Shown one piece after another: positions 31,520 through 38,388 of a stretch of DNA of 64,000 bases. Positions within the stretch are counted from its first letter, which is position 1; every line of letters begins with the position of its first letter. The stretch is from contig NZ_KQ948993.1 of NCBI RefSeq assembly GCF_001514265.1, positions 62,001 through 126,000 on the forward strand, read 5' to 3'. This stretch comes from Streptomyces resistomycificus (lineage in GTDB: Bacteria > Actinomycetota > Actinomycetes > Streptomycetales > Streptomycetaceae). The translations under genes were made by a program, and so were the position numbers. The notes beneath the pieces are model-generated. The model saw nothing but the letters and a program-made list of their open reading frames with translations, was not told where the DNA came from and made no database searches.

Positions 31520-32557
31520 ATGGATCCCGTCGAGGCCCTGGACCGGATCGCCTTTCTACTGGAGCGGTCCCTCGCGCCCACCTACCGGGTGCGCGCCTTC
31601 CGTACGGCCGCCCGTGTACTGTCCGCGCTGCCCGACAGCGAGGTGCGGGAGCGGGCGGAGGCCGGGACGCTTGAGTCGCTCAAAGGCGTCGGTCCGAAGA
31701 CGGCGCAGGCGGTGCGCGAGGCGTTGGACGGCCGGGTGCCCGGCTATCTGGAGAAACTGCAGGGCGAGGCCGCCGCCCCGCTGGCCGAGGGCGGCGAACG
31801 GCTGCGGGCGCTGCTGCGCGGGGACTGCCATCTGCACTCCGACTGGTCCGACGGCGGCAGCCCGATCGACGAGATGGGCCGGGCGGCGGCCGCACTGGGC
31901 CACGAGTGGGCGGTGCTGACCGACCACTCGCCCCGCCTGACCGTGGCCCGGGGCCTGTCTCCCGAGCGGCTGCGCAGGCAGTTGGACGTGGTGGCGGAAC
32001 TCAACGAGACCTGGGCGCCGTTCCGGCTGCTGACCGGCATCGAGTGCGACATCCTCGACGACGGCTCGCTCGACCAGGAGCCGGAGCTGCTGGACCGGCT
32101 GGACGTCGTGGTGGTGTCCGTCCACTCCAAGCTGCGGATGGACGCCCGCTCGATGACCCGCCGCATGGTGGCCGCCGTACGCGATCCGCACGCGGACGTC
32201 CTCGGGCACTGCACGGGACGGCTGGTGACGGGGCGGGGGCGGCCGGAGTCGGCGTTCGACGCGGACGAGGTGTTCGCCGCGTGTGCCGAGTCAGGTACGG
32301 CCGTGGAGATCAACAGCCGGCCCGAGCGGCTCGATCCGCCACGGCGGCTGTTGCGCCGTGCCGTGGACGCCGGCGTGCTGTTCTCGATCGACACCGACGC
32401 GCACGCGCCCGGGCAGCTGGACTGGCAGGTCCACGGGTGTGCCCGGGCCGAGGAGTGCGGGGTGCCCGCCGAGCGTGTCGTCACCACCTGGTCCCTGGAG
32501 GAGCTGCTGGTGTGGAGCCGGGAGGGCAGGGTGCCGGACCGAGTGGGGAGCGCCTGA
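31520..32557 (+). CDS. PHP-domain metal-dependent phosphoesterase with helix-hairpin-helix
   Basis: A 345-residue protein. Residues 1-85 resemble the DNA polymerase X 8-kDa/HhH part (RVRAFRTAARVLSAL, then LESLKGVGPKTAQAVREAL). The PHP domain follows: RGDCHLHSDWSDGGSPIDEM, VLTDHSPRLTVARGLS, GIECDILDDGS, VVVSVHSKL, VLGHCTGRLVTGRG and FSIDTDAHAPGQLDWQ, with all expected metal ligands. The polymerase palm between HhH and PHP, present in PolX, is missing. Likely a DNA or nucleotide phosphatase/nuclease. The HAD gene follows after about 40 bases. Confidence 0.88.
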   Translation: MDPVEALDRIAFLLERSLAPTYRVRAFRTAARVLSALPDSEVRERAEAGTLESLKGVGPKTAQAVREALDGRVPGYLEKLQGEAAAPLAEGGERLRALLRGDCHLHSDWSDGGSPIDEMGRAAAALGHEWAVLTDHSPRLTVARGLSPERLRRQLDVVAELNETWAPFRLLTGIECDILDDGSLDQEPELLDRLDVVVVSVHSKLRMDARSMTRRMVAAVRDPHADVLGHCTGRLVTGRGRPESAFDADEVFAACAESGTAVEINSRPERLDPPRRLLRRAVDAGVLFSIDTDAHAPGQLDWQVHGCARAEECGVPAERVVTTWSLEELLVWSREGRVPDRVGSA

Positions 32558-32599
32558 CGTGGTACTAGTGCGCACAGACAGCACAGGAAGGACGGGCGA

Positions 32600-33256
32600 A
32601 TGGAACGGGCGGCCGTGTTCGACGTCGACGGGACCCTCGTCGACACCAATCACCTGCATGTGACGACCTGGTGGGAGGCCTTTCGGCAGGCGGGCCACCG
32701 GGTGCCGATGCACGCGATCCACCGGGCCGTGGGTCTCGGCTCCGACGACCTGATCGAGCATCTGCTGGGTGAGGACCGCGACCAGGACCGGGACGCGGAA
32801 CTGAGCGCCGCCCACAAGGCCCTCTACGGCCAGTACTTCGACCGGCTGCCCGCACTCCAGGACGCCGGACGGCTGCTGCGGCGACTGGACCAGCGGGGCT
32901 GGCGGGTGGTGCTGGCGACGTCCGCGAGCGGCGCGGAACTGGGCGCCCTGCGACGGGCGATCGGCGCGGACGACGCGATCGCGGCCACCGCGAGCGCCGA
33001 CGACGTGACGGAGGGCAAGCCCGCGCCCGAGCCCGTGGAGCACGCCCTGGAGCTGGCCGACGTGCCCGCCGAACGGGCCGTCTTCGTCGGCGACACCGTC
33101 TGGGACATGCAAGCGGGCAGCCGGGCCGGGGTGCGCTGCGTGGGAGTCCTGTGCGGCGGCATTCCACGCGCGGACCTGGAGGAGGCGGGGGCGTCGGCGA
33201 TCTACGCCGACCCCGCCCATCTGCTGGCGTCGCTGGCGGAGAGTCCACTCGGCTGA
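32600..33256 (+). CDS. HAD-superfamily phosphatase (phosphoglycolate phosphatase-like)
   Basis: A 218-residue protein: VFDVDGTLVDTNHLHVTTWW (nucleophile Asp and acid/base Asp), VLATSASGAELGALRRAIG (motif II), EGKPAPEPVEHALELADV (motif III Lys), and AVFVGDTVWDMQAGSRAGVR (motif IV). It has a four-helix cap of type C1. It is encoded 42 bases after the PHP gene and could share its transcript. Substrate a small phosphoester, not determined. Confidence 0.9.
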   Translation: MERAAVFDVDGTLVDTNHLHVTTWWEAFRQAGHRVPMHAIHRAVGLGSDDLIEHLLGEDRDQDRDAELSAAHKALYGQYFDRLPALQDAGRLLRRLDQRGWRVVLATSASGAELGALRRAIGADDAIAATASADDVTEGKPAPEPVEHALELADVPAERAVFVGDTVWDMQAGSRAGVRCVGVLCGGIPRADLEEAGASAIYADPAHLLASLAESPLG

Positions 33257-33386
33257 GGCGGGGCCCGCGACCGCCGCGCCGGTTCCGCGTCGAGACGACG
33301 CCCCACCTGCGCGGAGGCGCCCTGGCGTGAGGTGCCGGACAGCGACTGCGGGGTGAATCGGCGCCCGGCCGGGATACCCACCGCAT

Positions 33387-34568
33387 ATGACCCCTGTGAC
33401 AGATGCGGTACGAGCGCACGCCGTCAGCCCGGTCGACACGCTCCGGCGCGAGGCACACGCCGTAGGCCGGGCCGCGCGGGCGGTGTGGCGCGGCCCCGGG
33501 CGTGAGCGGGACCTGGTCGTACAGTCGATGAAGGCGGCCGCGGCGGCGCTGCTCGCCTGGTACGTCGCGAGCTACTGGCTGGGCGACCCGATGGCCCTGA
33601 TGGCGCCCTGGGTGGCGCTGGTACTGGTGCAGGCCACCGTCTACAGCTCGCTCCGCCAGGCCGGACAGCAGTTCACGGCGATCTGCGTCGGCGCCCTGCT
33701 GGCGTCGGGGGCGCAGTGGCTGACCGACGACACTCTGGGAGCGCTGGCGCTGTCCCTGCCCGTGCTGATGCTCCTGTCGAACTGGTCCCGCTTCGGCGAC
33801 CAGGGGATCTACGGGGCGACCACCGCGGTGTTCACGATCGCCTCGGGCACCGTGTCGGCCTCGGCGGTGGGGCACCGGCTGGGGCAGGCGGCGCTAGGCG
33901 CGGTCATCGGGATCGCCGTCAACGCGCTCGTCCTGCCCCCGATCCACCTGCGGGACGTACGGGAGAACCTGGCGGCGCTCGCCCGGGAGGCGGGCGACCT
34001 GCTGCACACCGTGGCCGGTGACCTGCGGGAGACCGAGTGGGACGAGCAGTCCGCCGCCGGCTGGTCGAGCGGGGCGGCCCGGCTGGAGCGGCGCCTGGAG
34101 GCGCTGCGGTCGGCGCGCGGCTGGAGCATCGAGAGCCTGCGCTTCACCTCGGGCCCGCTGCGGGCGCTGCACCGGGTGCCGACATCCCTGCCGTCCACGG
34201 AGGAGGACGAGCGCTGGAGCCGGGTGACCGGGCACGTCAGGGCGCTGACCCGGACCCTGGTGGTGGCGAGCGACGAGGACCGCACGCCCACCGCGCCCGA
34301 AGGCCCGGCGCTGCGTTCGTACGCCCGGCTGCTCGAGCTGATCGGGGACGCCTGCCGGGCGGAGAGCCGCCGGCTGCTGGACGCCCCCGAGGGCCCGGGC
34401 CGGGCCGACGAGACCGAGGAGGCGATACGGGACCTGCACGGGCAACTGCAGGACGGTCTGCGGGAGCACGCCGCGCAGGACGCGGCCCGGGCGGCCCTCC
34501 TGGGCACGTTGGTGTTGCAGGCGGAGAACATCTGGAGCGATGTCGTGCCGCGCGCCTCCAAGCGGTGA
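33387..34568 (+). CDS. FUSC-family (aromatic acid exporter-like) membrane protein
   Basis: A 393-residue protein. Residues 45-190 hold about six membrane segments (AAAALLAWYVASYWLG, LMAPWVALVLVQATVYSS, FTAICVGALLASGAQWL, and so on). LVQATVYSSLRQAGQQ is the family's VQ-x-TxYxS loop. The C-terminal half is a long cytoplasmic helical domain. Related to ArAE/FusC exporters. A second, similar protein is encoded at 45802-47055. The ATG at 33387 is the first in frame. Confidence 0.87.
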   Translation: MTPVTDAVRAHAVSPVDTLRREAHAVGRAARAVWRGPGRERDLVVQSMKAAAAALLAWYVASYWLGDPMALMAPWVALVLVQATVYSSLRQAGQQFTAICVGALLASGAQWLTDDTLGALALSLPVLMLLSNWSRFGDQGIYGATTAVFTIASGTVSASAVGHRLGQAALGAVIGIAVNALVLPPIHLRDVRENLAALAREAGDLLHTVAGDLRETEWDEQSAAGWSSGAARLERRLEALRSARGWSIESLRFTSGPLRALHRVPTSLPSTEEDERWSRVTGHVRALTRTLVVASDEDRTPTAPEGPALRSYARLLELIGDACRAESRRLLDAPEGPGRADETEEAIRDLHGQLQDGLREHAAQDAARAALLGTLVLQAENIWSDVVPRASKR

Positions 34569-34602
34569 CGCGGATCACCCCGCCGCGCGGTGAACCCCGG
34601 AA

Positions 34603-34618
34603 CAACCACAGGTGGTTG
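34603..34618. promoter_or_regulatory. Perfect dyad upstream of the structured RNA
   Basis: CAACCAC-AG-GTGGTTG, 7-bp arms, 16 bases before the outer stem of the RNA candidate. The short spacer suits a protein-binding dyad better than an RNA hairpin. Confidence 0.5.
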
Positions 34619-34633
34619 CCCGTTGAACAGACC

Positions 34634-34746
34634 GTGGGTGTGGATGGGACAGTGTCCCCGGGCCTCACCTTTTGCCCACAGGGACGATCGTTCGGCTGAA
34701 GCCCTGTGGAGCCTTTCGCCGAGAGGCGACCGCCATCCGCACCCAC
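34634..34746 (+). ncRNA. Candidate multi-stem structured RNA
   Basis: GTGGGTGTGGATGG (34634-34647) can pair with CCATCCGCACCCAC (34733-34746) as a 14-bp closing helix with one G-U pair. Inside are an 8-bp stem CCACAGGG/CCCTGTGG (34676-34683 with 34702-34709) and a 5-bp stem TCGCC/GGCGA closed by a GAGA (GNRA-type) loop. Nine bases after the closing helix comes a terminator-like hairpin. No known riboswitch, SRP RNA, 6S or tmRNA signature was recognised. There is no coding frame with a ribosome site. Strand is inferred from the terminator. Confidence 0.4.
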
Positions 34747-34755
34747 ACCTGAACC

Positions 34756-34790
34756 AGCCCCGACCGTGATTCCCCCGTCCGGTCGGGGCT
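34756..34790 (+). terminator. Terminator-like hairpin
   Basis: AGCCCCGACC pairs with GGTCGGGGCT (10 bp) around a 15-base loop and is followed by TTCCCC. It would end the candidate RNA and/or a FUSC read-through transcript. Confidence 0.65.
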
Positions 34791-34866
34791 TTCCCCTGTC
34801 CGGCGAGCGAAGGGGGCGCGGCCAGTTGACCGGGAGCGGGCTCCCGGCCCTGGCCGCGATTCCGGG

Positions 34867-35100
34867 TCAAGCCCTGAACGTCCACAGCGGGTTGGTGCTG
34901 TCCTGCCACGCCCGCTGCTTGCCACTGTTGCGTGGTATCGCCGTTCCAGGCCTTCTGCCGGACCGGGTCGCCGTTGCCGGTGGCGCCCGTCCAGCACCAG
35001 GCCGCTCGTGACGTTGCCCAGGCGGAAGTACGTGGCCGGGTTGGACGTCACCCTCAGCGAGGCGATGGCGTCGTTGTCACCGGTCACCCCGAGGCCAGGG
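34867..35100 (-). pseudogene. Decayed ricin-type lectin domain (CBM13-like)
   Basis: Three frames each hold part of one ricin B repeat: ATYFRLGNVTSGLVLDG, then in a shifted frame GATGNGDPVRQKAWNGDTTQQW, then in another KQRAWQDSTNPLWTFRA and a stop at 34867. FRLxNxxSGxVLDG followed by QQW is the typical trefoil unit. At least two frameshifts, with no start or signal peptide, show it is the 3' relic of a secreted carbohydrate-active enzyme. The rest of that enzyme is gone. Confidence 0.65.
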
Positions 35101-35104
35101 CGCG

Positions 35105-35437
35105 TCAGGCCAGTGCCCACCAAGCGAAGATCTGCAGGGCCGCCTCGATCTTGGCTTTCGTGGCGTCGTCGGGTGCTCCGCCGATGCCGACGAAGACCAC
35201 GCTGGAACCCGGGTCGGCCGCGACGAACAGGGTCAGCGGCACCCCGCCCGACAGCGGGTAGTCGTACCAGGCGGACCGCTCGACGTCGGTCTCGGGCAGG
35301 GCCGTCTCGACGGCCTGCCAGTCCGAGTCGTCGAAGTCGTATCCCGCGAACGCGGCGACCGACTCGCAGAACGGCCGCAGGTTGGTGTCGATGATCCAGC
35401 CGCCGCCGAAGGCGCTGTCAGGACCCGAAGTGGTCAT
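35105..35437 (-). CDS. Small hypothetical protein, coupled to a frameshifted gene
   Basis: A 110-residue acidic protein: GGGWIIDTNLRPFCESVAAF, DWQAVETALPETD, then a strand-rich part LTLFVAADPGSSVVFVGIGG and a C-terminal helix (KAKIEAALQIFAWWAL). It looks like a folded cytoplasmic alpha/beta protein of the size and acidity of many immunity proteins, but no toxin is nearby and no family is recognised. Its ATG overlaps the corrected stop of the upstream gene by 4 bases (ATGA). Confidence 0.7.
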   Translation of the reverse strand: MTTSGPDSAFGGGWIIDTNLRPFCESVAAFAGYDFDDSDWQAVETALPETDVERSAWYDYPLSGGVPLTLFVAADPGSSVVFVGIGGAPDDATKAKIEAALQIFAWWALA

Positions 35438-35729
35438 CTCTCGGCTTTTCGCTCTCTGACCGGCGCCCTGCCACGGCCACGAGCTCCATGGTCGGACACG
35501 ATCCGGGCCACGTCGAGTTCTTTCGGACCGTAGAGCGCGGCCAAGGCGCCGGTGAGCAGGGCCCAGTAGCGGTCTCCGTCCGCCGCAGGTGGACCTCGGC
35601 CCCGTGGGAGTCCACGTGCTTGCGGTCGTCGAACAGGAGAGACTCTCGCACGTCCACCAGCGGCTCACCGCACTCCTCGACGGGAACGGCGGCGACCCGG
35701 GCGTCGGACATCAGGATGATCTCGGTCAT
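35434..35729 (-). pseudogene. Frameshifted small gene upstream of the 110-residue protein
   Basis: From ATG 35729 the frame reads MTEIILMSDARVAAVPVEEC, then GEPLVDVRESLLFDDRKHVD and HGAEVHLRR. The opening resembles VanX-type D-Ala-D-Ala dipeptidases but is far too short to be one. The reading then continues sensibly one frame over as DGDRYWALLTGALAALYGPK and ELDVARIVSDHG, ending with TGA at 35434 that overlaps the next ATG. The span is 296 bases, so one base is missing near 35575-35590. The intact protein would be about 98 residues. Either a real mutation or a sequence error. Confidence 0.6.
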
Positions 35730-35829
35730 GGAGTGATCGTCTCGCATCCACAAGGAGGTGCCGCGTGCGTTCCCGGGGGCGGGGGTACTCGGGCAGCCCC
35801 GTCGGACCCGCGGGCGAGAGGAGACGAAG

Positions 35830-36858
35830 GTGAGCAGCACAACGGGCAGCAGGATCGTGGTCACGGGCGCCACCGGCAACGTAGGCACCAGCCTGGTGCG
35901 CCTCCTCTCCGAGGATCCGAAGGTCGGCTCCGTACGGGGGCTGGCCCGCCGGCTCCCCGAGTGGGAACCGCGGAAGACGGAGTGGTCGGCGGTCGACCTG
36001 GCCTCCGACCGAAGCGATCTGGTCAGGGAGTTCGAGGGCGCCGACGCTGTGGTCCATCTGGCGTGGGCGTTCCAGCCCACGCACGACCCGGCGGTTACCT
36101 GGCGCACCAACGTCCTCGGTTCCATCCGGGTGTTCGACGCGGTGGCCACGGCCGCCGTGCCGACGCTGGTGCACGCGTCGTCGGTCGGGGCCTACTCCCC
36201 CGGGCCGAAGGGACGCGCGGTCGACGAGTCCTGGCCGACCCACGGCTGGCCGGACGCCGCGTACTGCCGGGAGAAGGCCTATCTGGAGCGCGCGCTGGAC
36301 ACCTTCGAGCGCGACCACCCCGGTGTCCGGGTGGTGCGGATGCGGCCCGCGTTCCTGTTCAAGCGGGAGTCGGCGAGCGAGCAGCGCCGCATCTTCGGCG
36401 GCCGTTTCCTGCCGGGCACGCTGGCCCGGCCCGATCTGCTGCCCTTCCTCCCCGACATCCCGGGCCTGCGCGTCCAGGCGCTGCACACCGACGACGCGGC
36501 GAAGGCGTACGCGCTCGCTATGCGCACCGACGTCGGCGGACCGTTCAACCTGGCGGCCGAACCGCCCGTCGACGTGGAGCTGCTCGGCGAGATGCTGGAC
36601 GCCCGTCCCGTACGGCTGCCGCGCACCGCGGCCCGCTCGGCGATCGCCGCGGCGTGGGGCCTGCACCTGCTGCCCGCCTCCCCGCATCTCTTCGACGCCG
36701 TCCTCAGGCTCCCCCTGATGGACTGCACCCGTGCCCGCACGGAACTCGGCTGGCACCCGGCCCACACGACACCGGAGGTCCTGGAGGAGTTCCTGCTGGG
36801 CCTGCGACAGGGGGCGGGTGCCGACACGGAGCCCCTGCGGGGACGCAAGGTGGGCTGA
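35830..36858 (+). CDS. NAD-dependent epimerase/dehydratase (extended SDR)
   Basis: A 342-residue protein: SRIVVTGATGNVGTSLVRLL (NAD motif), GADAVVHLAWAFQPTHDP, LVHASSVGAYSPGPKGRAVD with the Ser, DAAYCREKAYLERALD where the YxxxK is shifted to YCREK, and RMRPAFLFKRESASEQRR. GTG 35830 follows GAGGAG by 6 bases; an upstream frame from 35758 lacks conservation. It acts on a nucleotide sugar or another carbonyl substrate that is not identifiable. Confidence 0.88.
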   Translation: MSSTTGSRIVVTGATGNVGTSLVRLLSEDPKVGSVRGLARRLPEWEPRKTEWSAVDLASDRSDLVREFEGADAVVHLAWAFQPTHDPAVTWRTNVLGSIRVFDAVATAAVPTLVHASSVGAYSPGPKGRAVDESWPTHGWPDAAYCREKAYLERALDTFERDHPGVRVVRMRPAFLFKRESASEQRRIFGGRFLPGTLARPDLLPFLPDIPGLRVQALHTDDAAKAYALAMRTDVGGPFNLAAEPPVDVELLGEMLDARPVRLPRTAARSAIAAAWGLHLLPASPHLFDAVLRLPLMDCTRARTELGWHPAHTTPEVLEEFLLGLRQGAGADTEPLRGRKVG

Positions 36859-36920
36859 CGGGCGCCGAGGCCCGGCACCGGGGGCAGCCGCCAAGCCCGG
36901 ACCACAGCGGGGAGGGCGGA

Positions 36921-37205
36921 TCAGTCCGCGGGCTCGTCCGGCACCGGCTGCTCGGGGTGGACCGCGCCCGACCGGGGCGCACCCTCCCTGCCGGTGCCCG
37001 CCTCGTCCGTGTCGGGGACGTCGGCGCCGGACTCCCCGGAATCGGGTTCCGCGGACTTCGCGGCCTCGGTGGTGTCGACGGTGTCTCCCTGGGCGCGGCC
37101 GGCGCCGACCTCCCAGGGGTCCTCGCCCTCGTGTGCCTGCTGATCGGGCAGGTCGCGCGGAACGGGCACGCCGTTCTCGCCTGGTCCTTCGCTGCGGTGG
37201 TCCAC
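36921..37205 (-). CDS. Small acidic low-complexity protein
   Basis: A 94-residue protein, MDHRSEGPGENGVPVPRDLP, with a run of Glu, Asp, Gly and Pro and no hydrophobic core. It starts with GTG after GGGAG. The composition (EGEDPWEVGAGRAQGDTVDT) suggests a disordered cytoplasmic protein. No family recognised. It looks real because its start is well placed and the opposite strand carries no gene. Confidence 0.65.
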   Translation of the reverse strand: MDHRSEGPGENGVPVPRDLPDQQAHEGEDPWEVGAGRAQGDTVDTTEAAKSAEPDSGESGADVPDTDEAGTGREGAPRSGAVHPEQPVPDEPAD

Positions 37206-37362
37206 GGCGTAGCTCCCTTCCTGGAGTTCGGGGCGCCCCGCGAGTACCTCCGCGACGATCGGCGAAACGTCAGTGCGGCACCCGCTCCTCCAGCGCCGTG
37301 CGCCAGGCGGGCGCGGGCCCCTCGGGTGCCGGTTCGGGGCGCCGGCCGCCGCGCGCGAAGAA

Positions 37363-38355
37363 TCACGCCCTGAACCAAGCGGAAGCGAGCTCTTCGATCT
37401 CCTTCAGAGCCGTGACGAGCTCGGGGACGACGGTCTCCTGCACCCATCGGTCCTGGTCGGCGTCGACCGCCCGCGGAACGGTCTCCGCGACCATGATCAG
37501 GTAGAGGTAGGTCCGGTAGAGGGCGAGGCGGAGGCGGGCAGGCGCGTCGAACTCGGCCCGTCCTCCCGCTTCCCGGTAGCCCGCGAGGAACGCCTGGTCA
37601 CGCCTGATGTCGCCCAGCAGCGCCAGGGAGACGAAGTCGGCCAGCGGGTCGCCCCAGAACATGCGCTCCCCGTCGATGAGCCCACCGATGCGGGGCCCCT
37701 GTCCGGCCGGGCGGTCCACGAGGATGTTGCCGTTCCACAGGTCGAAGTGGACCAGACGGGGGGTGGTGACCTCGTCGAGCGCGGGGAGGGCCGCGCGGAC
37801 GGTCCGTGCCACCTCGTCGGCGGGCCGCGGCAGCCGGGCACGGTAGCGGCGGGCGTCCTCCAGGACGGCGTCGACCATGCCGGCGAAGGCGGTCCGCCAG
37901 TCGGGGGCGAGCGGCCCGAGGGCGCCCGACGGATAGCCGAAGCCGGGCCCGGTCACGGTGTGCAGACGGGCCACCTGGCGGCCCAACTCCGTGCGCAGAG
38001 CTAAACGTTCGGGTTCCGTCAGGGAGCCGTTCCAGGGTTCGCCCGGGCAGGCGGTCATCAACACATGCGGTACGGCGGTGTCGTCGCCGAACGCCACCAC
38101 CCGCGGGGCGGTCACGCCGGCCTCGGCCGCCGCCCGGTAGAACTCCGCCTCGGCGACCAGGAGTCGGGACTCGTACCGCAGGGCGGGCGCGGTCGCCTCG
38201 GGGGCGACCTTCAGCACGTACCGGCTGCCGTCGGCGAGGAGGAGTTCCTCGACGGTGTTGTAGGTGCCGCCCGTCAGCGGCCGGACCCGGGTGAGTGTGC
38301 CGGCGGGCAGGCGCGCGCCCTCCAGGACCTGCCGCGCCCGTTCCCAGGAATGCAT
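37363..38355 (-). CDS. Aminoglycoside phosphotransferase (APH) family kinase
   Basis: A 330-residue protein kinase-like fold: RVRPLTGGTYNTVEELLLAD (nucleotide loop), SRYVLKVAP (Lys), LVHFDLWNGNILVD (HxDxxxxN catalytic loop) and GLIDGERMFWGDPLADFVSL (metal-binding Asp). ATG 38355 follows GGGGGA; GTG 38367 is an alternative. Such enzymes phosphorylate sugars, choline or antibiotics; no resistance specificity can be claimed. Confidence 0.9.
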   Translation of the reverse strand: MHSWERARQVLEGARLPAGTLTRVRPLTGGTYNTVEELLLADGSRYVLKVAPEATAPALRYESRLLVAEAEFYRAAAEAGVTAPRVVAFGDDTAVPHVLMTACPGEPWNGSLTEPERLALRTELGRQVARLHTVTGPGFGYPSGALGPLAPDWRTAFAGMVDAVLEDARRYRARLPRPADEVARTVRAALPALDEVTTPRLVHFDLWNGNILVDRPAGQGPRIGGLIDGERMFWGDPLADFVSLALLGDIRRDQAFLAGYREAGGRAEFDAPARLRLALYRTYLYLIMVAETVPRAVDADQDRWVQETVVPELVTALKEIEELASAWFRA

Positions 38356-38388
38356 GGAGTCCCCCACCCGTGTCCGCCTCTCGTCCGG

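Noticed and set aside
35434..35729. VanX-type D-Ala-D-Ala dipeptidase
   Set aside because: Only the first 40 residues look similar; the corrected protein is about 98 residues and lacks the zinc and catalytic motifs.
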